DNA of 33,905 bases from a virus: IMG/VR virus record IMGVR_UViG_3300009184_002272, positions 1 through 33,905 of that record. One strand, written 5' to 3'. The position numbers and the translations under genes were made by a program. The notes below the pieces were generated by a model. It had not been told where the DNA came from and ran no database searches. It was given only the letters and a program-made list of their open reading frames with translations. Shown piece by piece: positions 1 through 8,636 of the stretch (position 1 is its first letter; the number at the start of each line of letters is the position of its first letter).

Positions 1-27
1 ACAAGCGACACAATGAAGGAAAATAAA

Positions 28-711
28 ATGACTAAACTAGCTATATTTGGTGACAGTTGGGCATGCGGCTCATTCTCTACAGAGGCCGAAGGCTGGACGG
101 GCATAGGTGATTTTTATTTTCAAAAACAATTAAGTAAGAAATACGACATTACGAATTTTGCATCAGGTGGTCTATCCAATGTACGCACGTTGCATAGACT
201 CAATGACTACTTGGAAACAAACAATAGTAAAATTCTAGTAGTACAGACTGACCCTATTAGAGATTGTTATCCGAACTTTGATTACGGTTCGATTAAACAT
301 CCATTTTATGATATATTCAAAGGTAAGATCAAGCAACTTGCTGAAACACAGATAGAGTTATTCTACTACCAATTAGACTTGCTAGCAAAAAAACATAATG
401 CGGAAATTAACATCATAGGCGGATGCTCTGACGTAATTCCGTCAGCAGCAAAATACAAAAACCTTAATGTGCTTTGCTATTCTTGGTTTGAACTTATAGA
501 TAAGAATCACAAACATGGTGTGTTTTCTAATACAACAAATTTAGGACATCTCATACCACCTGATTCAGATAGAGAGGTAATAGATCAAATCTACGAAAAG
601 CAAGTGATAATAGATAGAGAGCAGGGTAAGCTATTTGGATACGGGGGAGACAATCATCCTTCTCATGCTGGACAAGATTTGATGATAAATTATATTGAAG
701 GTAAGTTATGA
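28..711 (+). CDS. SGNH/GDSL hydrolase-like protein
   Basis: A 227-residue protein resembling the SGNH/GDSL esterase-acetylhydrolase superfamily. Block I is seen at once (IFGDSWACG, candidate nucleophile S10), a Gly-rich turn with Asn follows (FASGGLSN), and a D-x-H-P motif (D208, H210) lies near the C-terminus, where the family has its catalytic Asp/His. Family members remove acyl or acetyl groups from sugars or lipids; the substrate here is unknown. I chose the ATG at 28 because AAGGA lies 7 bases upstream, whereas the in-frame ATG at 13 has no visible ribosome site. The stop overlaps the next start by ATGA, so the two SGNH-like genes are translationally coupled. Function beyond the fold is inference. 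Confidence 0.6.
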   Translation: MTKLAIFGDSWACGSFSTEAEGWTGIGDFYFQKQLSKKYDITNFASGGLSNVRTLHRLNDYLETNNSKILVVQTDPIRDCYPNFDYGSIKHPFYDIFKGKIKQLAETQIELFYYQLDLLAKKHNAEINIIGGCSDVIPSAAKYKNLNVLCYSWFELIDKNHKHGVFSNTTNLGHLIPPDSDREVIDQIYEKQVIIDREQGKLFGYGGDNHPSHAGQDLMINYIEGKL

Positions 712-1505
712 AAATACCTTTTGACAAGTATAAAAGAGTCTTTGCATTTGGCTGTAGCTTTACGAGCTACAACTACCCTACCTGGGCAAACATATTAGCG
801 AACGAGATGCCCGACGCAGAATTCTATAATCTAGGCGCTGGTGGCGGTGGTAATCTATTCATTGCAGCAAGTATTACAGAAGCTAACCTGCGATTCAATT
901 TCTGTGATACTGATTTGGTGATGGTAATGTACTCTACTTCGTTCAGAGAAGATCGGCATGTTAATGGAAAGTGGCAACTGTTTGGCAATATATACAATCA
1001 ACCTTTTTATCCAATGAAGACTTTTGTTGTACCGTTTTGTCAACCGGTTGGTATGTTGATCAGAGACCTAGCACTTATTCAAATGTCAGCGCAGTATGTA
1101 AGATCATTGCCGTGCGACAATCTATTACTAAAAGTAGCCTCGGTTCTTGATGAAAGTAGTAAAGCTCCCAATTTTCATCAAGAAGATGATCATCAAGTAG
1201 TAGAACTATATCGCAATTGTTTAGATAGTTTTCCTCCTACTCTATGTGAAACTGAGTTTCCAAATGGACTACGAAAGGGAATAACAGTTATGCGAGACAA
1301 AAAACTGTATACAGATATGCATCCCCTGACAGATAGCTATTATAACTACTTGTTGAAGATAGGTGTTAATCTTACTGAACGGGCTGAACAGTATGTTGAT
1401 GACAGTATGATTAAGTTGTCGCAATGCAGAGATTTTGAAGACTTTGGCAAAATCTTTCCTGAAATAGCAGAACAACGAGAATGTCGAAACAGAATAATGT
1501 TTTAA
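708..1505 (+). CDS. Second SGNH hydrolase-like protein
   Basis: A 265-residue protein with the same superfamily signature as its upstream neighbour: FAFGCSFTSY with candidate nucleophile S17, a Gly/Asn loop (GAGGGGN) and a late D203-x-H205-P motif. It has about 60 residues after the Asp/His block, which is longer than a minimal SGNH domain. It starts inside the previous stop codon (ATGA), so the pair probably arose by duplication and divergence or acts on related substrates. Presumed role is removal or transfer of acyl groups on a sugar, given the sugar-modifying genes downstream. The substrate cannot be deduced. Confidence 0.55.
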   Translation: MKIPFDKYKRVFAFGCSFTSYNYPTWANILANEMPDAEFYNLGAGGGGNLFIAASITEANLRFNFCDTDLVMVMYSTSFREDRHVNGKWQLFGNIYNQPFYPMKTFVVPFCQPVGMLIRDLALIQMSAQYVRSLPCDNLLLKVASVLDESSKAPNFHQEDDHQVVELYRNCLDSFPPTLCETEFPNGLRKGITVMRDKKLYTDMHPLTDSYYNYLLKIGVNLTERAEQYVDDSMIKLSQCRDFEDFGKIFPEIAEQRECRNRIMF

Positions 1506-1519
1506 TGGGTTTAATCGAA

Positions 1520-1527
1520 AGTAAATA
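1520..1527 (+). promoter_or_regulatory. Putative T4-type late promoter box
   Basis: AGTAAATA, a variant of TATAAATA, with exactly 5 bases between its last A and the ATG at 1533. In T4 late promoters the box spans -13 to -6, so the ATG would sit at +1. The first two positions deviate from consensus, but the spacing matches several other genes in the window. Confidence 0.45.
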
Positions 1528-1532
1528 ACAGC

Positions 1533-3878
1533 ATGACAAAAGTAGCGATGATAGGTGTTGGCAAGTTAGGACAAGACTGTGCCGAAGTAATGTCCGAGTA
1601 CTATGACGTTGTTGGATATGACGTAGCACCACGTTCTCCTGCGTTTCCCATGAGAGCAACTATCAAAGAAGCTGTAGAAGATAGAGATATCATTTTCATC
1701 TCTGCACCCACTCCGCATGATCCAATGTACGGCGGAGAAACTCCTACTAGTCATTTGCCTAACAAAGATTTTGACTATACGATAGTCACGGGTATCCTAA
1801 ACGAAGTCAATCAATATGTCAATCAGAATCAACTAGTAGTATTGATTAGTACAGTATTACCTGGCACAGTTCGCAATACATTGCGTCCGTGTATCACGAA
1901 TGCACGATTCATTTACAATCCATATCTTATTGCGATGGGCACGACTAAATGGGATATGGTTAATCCCGAGATGATTATTATCGGAACTGAAGACGGTTCG
2001 ATTACCGGCGATGCGGAAGAGTTAATTAACTTCTATAAGCCCATGATGAAAAACAACCCTAGATATGAAGTAGGGACATGGGATGAAGCAGAATCTATCA
2101 AGATTTTCTACAATACATTCATATCAACTAAGGTCGCACTTGTCAACATGATTCAAGATGTTGCTGAGAAAAGCGGCAACATCAATGTAGACGTTGTGAC
2201 AAGTGCGCTAGCACGATCAACACAGCGTATCATGGGCCCTGCTTATATGACAGCGGGCATGGGCGATGGGGGCGCATGTCACCCTCGTGATAATATTGCA
2301 TTGCGTGATCTAGCAGAGAGACTAGACCTTGGGTACGACCTCTTTGATTCAATCATGAGAGCAAGAGAAGTACAGGCTGAGAATCTAGCATTACGCTGTT
2401 TAAAGAACGGGAAGAACGTAACGATCCTAGGTAAAGCGTACAAGCCAAACGTACCCTATACACACGGTAGCTCTAGTATGTTAGTGGGTCATTACATAGA
2501 AAAACATGGGGGTAACGTAAACTACTACGATGAAAACACCGGTGATTTAGACTTAAAGCTTGGATGGACTGAAGTCATGTTGATTGGATACTGGGACACG
2601 TGGACTATGTCTGCGTTAAGCAGAAAACACACCCAAGATGTCGCAGTAGTCATCATCGATCCTTGGCGTAAGCTAGACAACCCAGAAATAACGTCAGCAC
2701 TACACCGCAAAGCTGAAATAATTTTATACGGAGATACTCGGGAACGAAGCAACTACCTTATTGATACCGCTACATTAGATTGGTGGAATAAAGATAGTTA
2801 CCGTAACTTATTTGTATTATGGCCCGAGCTTGAGAAACATAAGGATAAACTCTATCTGATTGATGCTGAGACTGCGCCAAAAACTGACTTTACATTACGT
2901 CCTACTGAATTAATAGTAGAGGAAATCTTACAGGCTAAGAAAAATGGTAAAACTAAGTTTGTATTTATGGGCATGGCTGAAGCGTACAGTTTTCAACTAG
3001 TATCAAAGATCAATCGTATCGCACATTTACTAGAAAGATATATTGATCCTAAAGATTTGGTATATGCATGTTCTTCTATTGGAGTATCAGACACAATTGA
3101 TACTAGAATTTCAGTCTGGTCTGCTTGTACTGTGCAGATGTTTTATCAGGTGAATCAAGAAAACGGTGCAGCTTACGAGGGAAAAATCAACTACGACATT
3201 AGAGAAAAAGAGAAGCAATACTTGTCATTTAATAGAATACCTAGATGGCAACGATTGAAACTGTTTGACCGCTTTCTTGAAAGCAAGATGTTAGATGTTG
3301 GTTACTGTTCGTTTGATACTCCTCCCGAGCATCTAGCCGAATTGAAACTGACGCTAGAAGCACTTCCCGATGCATTCGTCAACGTTAAAGAAAACGTATC
3401 AATGTTACCGCTAAAACTAAACATTAGTCCAGAGAGAACCAATCCAGCTGATCTGCAACCTGATGACCTAAAGTATTTTAGTGATAGTTATTTTAGTATA
3501 GTTACTGAAACCGGGTTCTACAATGTACCGAACCTACATGTGTTGCACACTAGTATTTTCATGACAGAGAAGACATTCAAGCCTATTGTTGCTATGCATC
3601 CTTTTATTCTGCTATGTTATCCGGGAGCGTTAGATAAGCTAAGACAAATGGGTTATAGAACCTTTTTCCCGTTCATAGATGAGACATATGATACTATCGA
3701 GGATCCTGAAGAGCGTTTCGAAGCAGTGTGGCGGGAAATAGTTAGGTTGTCACAGAAAACAACAGAAGAATGGATTCAATGGCAAACTGACATCAAAGAG
3801 ATTGTAGAACACAATCACAATCATTTCTTTGTCAATAAAAACTATCTTTCTACCGAGGTAGAATCTCAATTTGTGTAG
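1533..3878 (+). CDS. UDP-glucose/GDP-mannose dehydrogenase-like protein fused to putative sugar-transfer domain
   Basis: A 781-residue fusion. Residues 1 to about 340 follow the UDP-glucose 6-dehydrogenase plan: Rossmann motif GVGKLG (8-13), a substrate/NAD region with STVLPGT, and the catalytic cysteine motif GDGGACHPRDN (C249), then a C-terminal NAD-type fold (ILGKAYKPN). Family members oxidise a UDP- or GDP-sugar to the uronate. The remaining ~400 residues are a different module ending in FMTEKTFKP, HPFILL and LRQMGYRTF. A related module forms the C-terminus of the 583-residue protein at 8637. I read it as glycosyltransferase-like, but this is inference. There is no good ribosome site; the ATG lies 5 bases after a late-type box. 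Fusion of sugar oxidation with a possible transfer step suggests on-site use of the product. Confidence 0.7.
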   Translation: MTKVAMIGVGKLGQDCAEVMSEYYDVVGYDVAPRSPAFPMRATIKEAVEDRDIIFISAPTPHDPMYGGETPTSHLPNKDFDYTIVTGILNEVNQYVNQNQLVVLISTVLPGTVRNTLRPCITNARFIYNPYLIAMGTTKWDMVNPEMIIIGTEDGSITGDAEELINFYKPMMKNNPRYEVGTWDEAESIKIFYNTFISTKVALVNMIQDVAEKSGNINVDVVTSALARSTQRIMGPAYMTAGMGDGGACHPRDNIALRDLAERLDLGYDLFDSIMRAREVQAENLALRCLKNGKNVTILGKAYKPNVPYTHGSSSMLVGHYIEKHGGNVNYYDENTGDLDLKLGWTEVMLIGYWDTWTMSALSRKHTQDVAVVIIDPWRKLDNPEITSALHRKAEIILYGDTRERSNYLIDTATLDWWNKDSYRNLFVLWPELEKHKDKLYLIDAETAPKTDFTLRPTELIVEEILQAKKNGKTKFVFMGMAEAYSFQLVSKINRIAHLLERYIDPKDLVYACSSIGVSDTIDTRISVWSACTVQMFYQVNQENGAAYEGKINYDIREKEKQYLSFNRIPRWQRLKLFDRFLESKMLDVGYCSFDTPPEHLAELKLTLEALPDAFVNVKENVSMLPLKLNISPERTNPADLQPDDLKYFSDSYFSIVTETGFYNVPNLHVLHTSIFMTEKTFKPIVAMHPFILLCYPGALDKLRQMGYRTFFPFIDETYDTIEDPEERFEAVWREIVRLSQKTTEEWIQWQTDIKEIVEHNHNHFFVNKNYLSTEVESQFV

Positions 3879-3918
3879 TTAGGTTAACCAAATAATAATT
3901 ATTGTTTCTGGAAAGTCG

Positions 3919-3926
3919 CTTAAATA
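3919..3926 (+). promoter_or_regulatory. Putative late promoter with ordinary leader
   Basis: CTTAAATA resembles the late box. Predicted +1 is near 3932, giving a 16-base leader that includes AGGAG (3936-3940) before the TTG start at 3948. Two mismatches to TATAAATA keep confidence low. Confidence 0.35.
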
Positions 3927-3947
3927 GAATGTAGCAGGAGCAAACTT

Positions 3948-6221
3948 TTGGTAGATTTCAACTTAACATCTTTGGCAAATAAAGACTTAAAGCCTAAAGA
4001 ACGCCCAACAGAAGACATTACAGATGCTCGCCATCGTTCTATGATGGAAGCCATTGCACCTTATTCTAAACCCACGGTGCAGAAGAATCTAACTCCAGTC
4101 TATGTAGACTACAAGACACGAGAGACTTCTATGGTTCTTGTGCTGTGTCCAGAGTGGTCGCCCTACATGCCTCCGTTCTCGTTAGCAAGACTATCGGGAA
4201 TCGCTAAGGCAGCCGGATACGAGACTACTATCATGGACTTGAATGTTAAAGCATTCAACTTACATAACACTGACTGGGTCCCAAACAACAAGATTCCATT
4301 CAGACTATGGGATCCTAGTGCTTCTTGGCATTGGTTAGGTGACACGTATCTGAACGATATTCACCCTGTACTTGAACCCTTGTTGATGGAAGCAGTAGAC
4401 GAGATCATGGCATTGAAGCCTACAGTAGTTGGGTTCTCTGTGTACTATATCAGTGAAGAACCTACTAAGTGGATGTGTCAAGAGATCAAGAGACGAGATC
4501 CTTCTATTCTAATCGCAGTAGGTGGCCCTAATGTTCACAAGAATTGGTTCAAGATCGAACCCTACTATGACTATGTTATCGTAGGTGAAGGTGAACAGAA
4601 TCTATTGGTGATGCTTGACGAGATTGAAGAAGGCTGGATCCCTACTGAAGCTAGAGTGTTGACTCAACCAGAGAATGAACGTATTAACATCAACGGGCTT
4701 CCGATGCCTGATTATGAATCAATTGACTTCTCACTGTACGAAGTTCCTAACGGCGTTAACTCCGAGATTAGTCGCGGATGTACTGCTAAGTGTTCTTTCT
4801 GTGAAGAAACACACTTTTGGAAGTATCGTCAGCGTAAAGCAGTTGACTTGATTACTGAACTTGAATGGCTTTATTATAATAAAGGCACAGACATTGTTTG
4901 GTTTATTGACTCACTTATTAACGGTGACATTAAAGAACTAAGAGCATTTGCTTTAGCTCTTAAAGAAAAGGGCCTCAAGATTAAGTTCACAGGCTATGCT
5001 AGACATGATGGCCGAATGAATTTAGAGTATCTACAAGACTTAGCAGATGGTGGTTGTATCATGTTTAACTTCGGATGCGAGTCAGCTAGTCAGAAAGTTC
5101 TAGATGATATGCATAAGGGCGTGACTATTGCAGAGATGGAACAAAACTTCGCCGACTGCAAGAAGGTAGGCATTTATTGTGCTACTAATTGGATCGTAGC
5201 CTTCCCCACTGAGAATTTCCAAGACTATTCTGACACGATGACCTTCATGTGGCGTATGCGTAACAACAACGTGAACAACATGGGATTGGGTGTGGGTTAT
5301 GGCTTAGGACCGGAAACGATTGTAGGTCAGAACCCACACGCATACAACATCTCTTGGCACAAGTATCAGGGACACTGGATCACTAAAGACTTAGCGATGG
5401 GCGGCCCGCATGTCATGACTCGTGTTAAGCTGATTCATATGTGGCTTGATTTCTTTGAAGGATGCACAGATACTCCAATCGGGTACCCTGTTCGTACCGC
5501 TCTGAAGACAAGTCATTATGACATTAAGCTAAATCGCACAGACGTACAAAAAGAAATGCACTATGAGCAGTTTGATTATAATATCATTCCTGCTATTAGT
5601 GATGATAACCCTTTTGCTAATCAGCTTGTCAATGAAGTCTGGCCATTCTTTAGAAATTTGTGGAGATCACGAGGTGGCTACGAAGCAGAAGTTAGATTCA
5701 ACCCAGAGATCGACTTGAAAGAGTTTGGAAATCAGTATGGTCCCGGTCAGTACTGGGCAACCTATAAGTTCAAGATCAGTGATGAAGGTCTTTGGACAGC
5801 AGATTTTGATGTCAAGTTTGAGCAGATTGATAATCCATTAGACGAGCGTGATCCGGCAGGAGGTCGTAAAGGTGCGTTCTATGCTCAAGACTATTCACGC
5901 TGGCAAAATAATACAGTTAAGAGAGCAAGAAAATTAGCAAAGCCTACTTGGAGTTCGGATGAAGGTCGTTCAGGACAAGATTTTGCTGATCTACTAGAAG
6001 AAGAAGTACGCTTGAACGCAACAGTTGACTTCAGCTTCCATCTTCAGTGGAAGGGTCAGGGAGATTGGAGTGATACTGAACAGTACCGTGTGCAAGTATC
6101 AGATACTAAGAACACTGCAATGCCGCAGAAGAAGGTCGATACTGGAACGGAATTGAAGACTGGGATCACGACAGTTATTGATGTGAATTCGATTAGACGT
6201 AAGCCGGATTATTTGTTATGA
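3948..6221 (+). CDS. B12-binding-domain radical SAM protein
   Basis: A 757-residue protein. Residues ~60-240 look like a cobalamin-binding-type alpha/beta domain (PPFSLARLSGIAKAAGY, VGFSVYYI, VGGPNVH, VGEGEQ). Residues ~265-480 are a radical SAM barrel with the CxxxCxxC cluster motif at C278, C282 and C285 (RGCTAKCSFC), followed by GCES and an AFPTE loop typical of BchE/MiaB-like enzymes. The last ~250 residues carry no motif I recognise. Such enzymes methylate, cyclise or rearrange unactivated carbons; the substrate is unknown. The start is TTG, chosen because AGGAG lies 7 bases upstream and no in-frame ATG fits better. The stop overlaps the next gene by ATGA, placing it at the head of an amino-sugar-like operon. 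Confidence 0.75.
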   Translation: MVDFNLTSLANKDLKPKERPTEDITDARHRSMMEAIAPYSKPTVQKNLTPVYVDYKTRETSMVLVLCPEWSPYMPPFSLARLSGIAKAAGYETTIMDLNVKAFNLHNTDWVPNNKIPFRLWDPSASWHWLGDTYLNDIHPVLEPLLMEAVDEIMALKPTVVGFSVYYISEEPTKWMCQEIKRRDPSILIAVGGPNVHKNWFKIEPYYDYVIVGEGEQNLLVMLDEIEEGWIPTEARVLTQPENERININGLPMPDYESIDFSLYEVPNGVNSEISRGCTAKCSFCEETHFWKYRQRKAVDLITELEWLYYNKGTDIVWFIDSLINGDIKELRAFALALKEKGLKIKFTGYARHDGRMNLEYLQDLADGGCIMFNFGCESASQKVLDDMHKGVTIAEMEQNFADCKKVGIYCATNWIVAFPTENFQDYSDTMTFMWRMRNNNVNNMGLGVGYGLGPETIVGQNPHAYNISWHKYQGHWITKDLAMGGPHVMTRVKLIHMWLDFFEGCTDTPIGYPVRTALKTSHYDIKLNRTDVQKEMHYEQFDYNIIPAISDDNPFANQLVNEVWPFFRNLWRSRGGYEAEVRFNPEIDLKEFGNQYGPGQYWATYKFKISDEGLWTADFDVKFEQIDNPLDERDPAGGRKGAFYAQDYSRWQNNTVKRARKLAKPTWSSDEGRSGQDFADLLEEEVRLNATVDFSFHLQWKGQGDWSDTEQYRVQVSDTKNTAMPQKKVDTGTELKTGITTVIDVNSIRRKPDYLL

Positions 6222-6808
6222 AAGATAGAGTAAAAGAATTCGAACAAACTATTGCTACGTTTTATAATGCACCCTACGCTGTAGCAGTTGATTGCTGTAC
6301 ACATGCTATTGAGTTATGTCTTCGACTGGAGAAAAGACAGGTTATAGTATCGTGTCCTAAGCACACATATCTTAGTGTACCCATGACACTAGAAAAACTT
6401 GGCATGTCTTGGCTTTGGTCTGACGAGCAGTGGAAAGACTATTACTATATAGGCGGAACTAACATTGTCGATGCTGCCGTCTATTGGGAAAGAAACGGCT
6501 ATATATCCGGCACATTGATGTGTTTGAGCTTTCAGTTCAAGAAACATTTGAATGTGGGCCGGGGCGGAATGATTCTTCTTGACAATGAAGAACAATACAA
6601 CTTGTTAAGAAAGATGCGGTATGATGGTAGAGAAGATGATACACCTTGGGCAGAGCAAGACATCGATTCTTATGGATATCATTATTACATGACTCCCGAG
6701 ATTGCATATACAGGGACGCTTCGTTTTAATTCTGCCGAAGTAAATGAACCGCGCAAATGGTCATACGCAGACTACCCTGATCTATCACAAATGAAGGTTT
6801 TCAAATGA
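6218..6808 (+). CDS. Half-size DegT/DnrJ/EryC1/StrS-type aminotransferase homologue
   Basis: At 196 residues this is about half the usual 360-400 of the family. It keeps the PLP large-domain features: AVDCCTHAIEL near residue 22, P47..TYLS, VDAA with D85 (pairs with the PLP ring nitrogen), and SFQFKKHL with candidate Schiff-base K109, followed by GRGGMILL. The usual C-terminal small domain is absent, replaced by ~55 residues with a short YYMTPEIA segment. ATGA overlaps at both ends argue it is a stable short gene, not a recent break. Full-length members transaminate nucleotide-linked keto sugars or ketocyclitols. Activity of this short form is uncertain; it may need a partner or act as a binding protein. 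Confidence 0.65.
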   Translation: MKDRVKEFEQTIATFYNAPYAVAVDCCTHAIELCLRLEKRQVIVSCPKHTYLSVPMTLEKLGMSWLWSDEQWKDYYYIGGTNIVDAAVYWERNGYISGTLMCLSFQFKKHLNVGRGGMILLDNEEQYNLLRKMRYDGREDDTPWAEQDIDSYGYHYYMTPEIAYTGTLRFNSAEVNEPRKWSYADYPDLSQMKVFK

Positions 6809-7653
6809 CATATTACTTAGAACACAGTGACTGGATGAATTTCCACAATGTTCCTGAAGGAATGAATCTAGCCATGTTGAATAACATGTCTAATCGGTTA
6901 GAACAACTGCTTAAGCCTGCTTTACAGAAGCAGAGTCAAGATAGTATCGTTATTGATTTAGGAGCCGGTACCGGAGTATTGGGCTTGTTTGCATTACACT
7001 GCGGAGCAAAGTTTGTGTACTTTGTTGAGCGTGATCCGCAAATGTTTCACATACTATCTAATGTATTACCCACTAAGTTAGATAGCTCTAAGTTCAAATT
7101 AATTAACAAAGACATTGAAGAACTATCTATAGACGATTTTGATTGCGGAACGCCTAATGTTGTTGTCAGTGAGTTCTATGGTCCTAGATTGTTTGATGAA
7201 GGCTATGTAAACTATACCAAGCATCTTCGTTCGTTCTTACCCGACTGTCACTTTATTCCAGAAACATTTAAAGTTGATTTTTATTTAAATAACATTGACT
7301 ATAAGCACGATATCTGGCCAAAAGACCCAGACTTGATTGAGCATTTCAAGTTTATGTATAAAGAAAAAGGCTTCTCTAAATATATAGTAACGCACCAGAA
7401 TGCTTGTTTAGGTACAATTGAATTTAATGCTAATACGCAGACATTTAAGAACAGCATGGAATTTACATTCAATGGTAAAGTAGAGTTGTTAGTAGTGGGT
7501 GTCGCATACGTTGAGCATGATGATTTGCGACAAGACTTTACTCGTTTTGGTTGGTTGTTAGATAAAACAGACACTGGTAAAACGTTTCGTATCTATGTTG
7601 ACAGTGAGAATTATTTTAATCCTAGAAAAATTGACATCACTAATGCTGAGTAA
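6805..7653 (+). CDS. PRMT-like class I SAM-dependent methyltransferase
   Basis: A 282-residue protein with class I methyltransferase motif I (IDLGAGTGVLGLFA, ~50-63), an acidic end to the second strand (VYFVERD) and SEFYGPRLFDEG near residue 122. The last resembles the double-glutamate loop of protein arginine methyltransferases (SE...Y/L..E), which grips a guanidino group. A beta-rich C-terminal half follows, also as in PRMTs. The next gene is an amidinotransferase, which makes guanidino groups, so methylation of a guanidino compound is an attractive but unproven role. It overlaps the previous gene by ATGA and the next by 11 bases. Confidence 0.65.
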   Translation: MTYYLEHSDWMNFHNVPEGMNLAMLNNMSNRLEQLLKPALQKQSQDSIVIDLGAGTGVLGLFALHCGAKFVYFVERDPQMFHILSNVLPTKLDSSKFKLINKDIEELSIDDFDCGTPNVVVSEFYGPRLFDEGYVNYTKHLRSFLPDCHFIPETFKVDFYLNNIDYKHDIWPKDPDLIEHFKFMYKEKGFSKYIVTHQNACLGTIEFNANTQTFKNSMEFTFNGKVELLVVGVAYVEHDDLRQDFTRFGWLLDKTDTGKTFRIYVDSENYFNPRKIDITNAE

Positions 7654-8614
7654 GAACGAATGGGATCCTCTTAAGTCTATCATTGTGGGCATTGCTGATG
7701 ATGCAAAGATTCCGCCCACAAACATCGGCTTACGAACAGTCAACTATGCTGATCGAACCTTCAGTGAATATCTAAATGTAAAACACGGTAGATATCCTCA
7801 GCAGGTTATCGATGAAGCCAACGAAGACTTGAACCTTCTATGTGAATTCTTACGTGAAGAAGGCATTCACGTTACTCGACCAACATCGAATGATCCTGAA
7901 TACTATAACTATTGTCCTAGAGACACCGTGATTGTACATGATGATGTAATTCTTGCAACTCCGATGGCATTGGCATCTCGGCGCAACGAATGGAGAGCGA
8001 GTAAAGCAGTGTTCGATCTTAATAAGCTAGTAGTTGCTCCTTTACCCGAACACCCAGACACGTATAACTCAGGGTGCATAGGAAACCCCAATATCTTAGC
8101 ATTAAACGAACACGAACCTATATTTGATGCTGCTAATATATTGCGATGCAATGACGATTTGTTCTATCTTGTTTCAAACACAGGTAACAAGAGGGGCGCA
8201 AAATACTTACAAAGTGTGATGCCAAATAAGAGAATACACACTATTGAGAAAGTATATAGTTACATTCACTTAGACAGCACTATCGCATTATTGCGTGAGG
8301 GGTTGATGTTATTGAACCCGGAACGCATTAAGTCAGTTGATCAGCTTCCGGAACCATTGCGTAACTGGGATATTATTTGGGCCCCTGAACCTGTTGACAT
8401 CGGACACTATTCTGGTTATTGCAATTCAAGTAAGTGGGTGAGTATTAACCTACTCTCAATAAATCCTAATCTAGTTGTCCTAGAAGAACACCAACATAAT
8501 CTTAGGTTAGAACTAGCAAAGCACGGTATTGAATCCGCTATGCTTCCTATGAGGCATGCTCGTACATTGGGCGGATGCTTCCACTGTGTAACATTAGATT
8601 TAGAACGTAGCTAA
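7643..8614 (+). CDS. Amidinotransferase (glycine/inosamine amidinotransferase family)
   Basis: A 323-residue protein matching the AGAT/StrB1-type amidinotransferase fold: opening NEWDPLKSIIVG, PRDT near residue 90, FDAANILR with D162, HLDST with H209, and the terminal GGCFHCVTLD with candidate nucleophile C315. These are the Asp-His-Cys catalytic positions of the family, which moves an amidino group from arginine to an amine. Length is close to cyanobacterial and Streptomyces members. I start at the ATG at 7643; an upstream in-frame ATG at 7595 would lie deep in the previous gene. Acceptor unknown; the StrS-like neighbour suggests an amino-sugar or cyclitol. Confidence 0.8.
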   Translation: MLSKNEWDPLKSIIVGIADDAKIPPTNIGLRTVNYADRTFSEYLNVKHGRYPQQVIDEANEDLNLLCEFLREEGIHVTRPTSNDPEYYNYCPRDTVIVHDDVILATPMALASRRNEWRASKAVFDLNKLVVAPLPEHPDTYNSGCIGNPNILALNEHEPIFDAANILRCNDDLFYLVSNTGNKRGAKYLQSVMPNKRIHTIEKVYSYIHLDSTIALLREGLMLLNPERIKSVDQLPEPLRNWDIIWAPEPVDIGHYSGYCNSSKWVSINLLSINPNLVVLEEHQHNLRLELAKHGIESAMLPMRHARTLGGCFHCVTLDLERS

Positions 8615-8623
8615 CATATCGCA

Positions 8624-8631
8624 TATAAATA
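8624..8631 (+). promoter_or_regulatory. T4-type late promoter, consensus TATAAATA
   Basis: Exact TATAAATA, with 5 bases (gagtc) to the ATG at 8637. By T4 geometry +1 is the A of that ATG. No Shine-Dalgarno lies between, so the message should be leaderless. Confidence 0.7.
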
Positions 8632-8636
8632 GAGTC

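Noticed and set aside
3890-3907. AT-rich inverted repeat (AAATAATAATTATTGTTT) after the dehydrogenase fusion
   Set aside because: It could form a weak hairpin, but it has almost no G-C pairs and no T-run, so I do not call a terminator.
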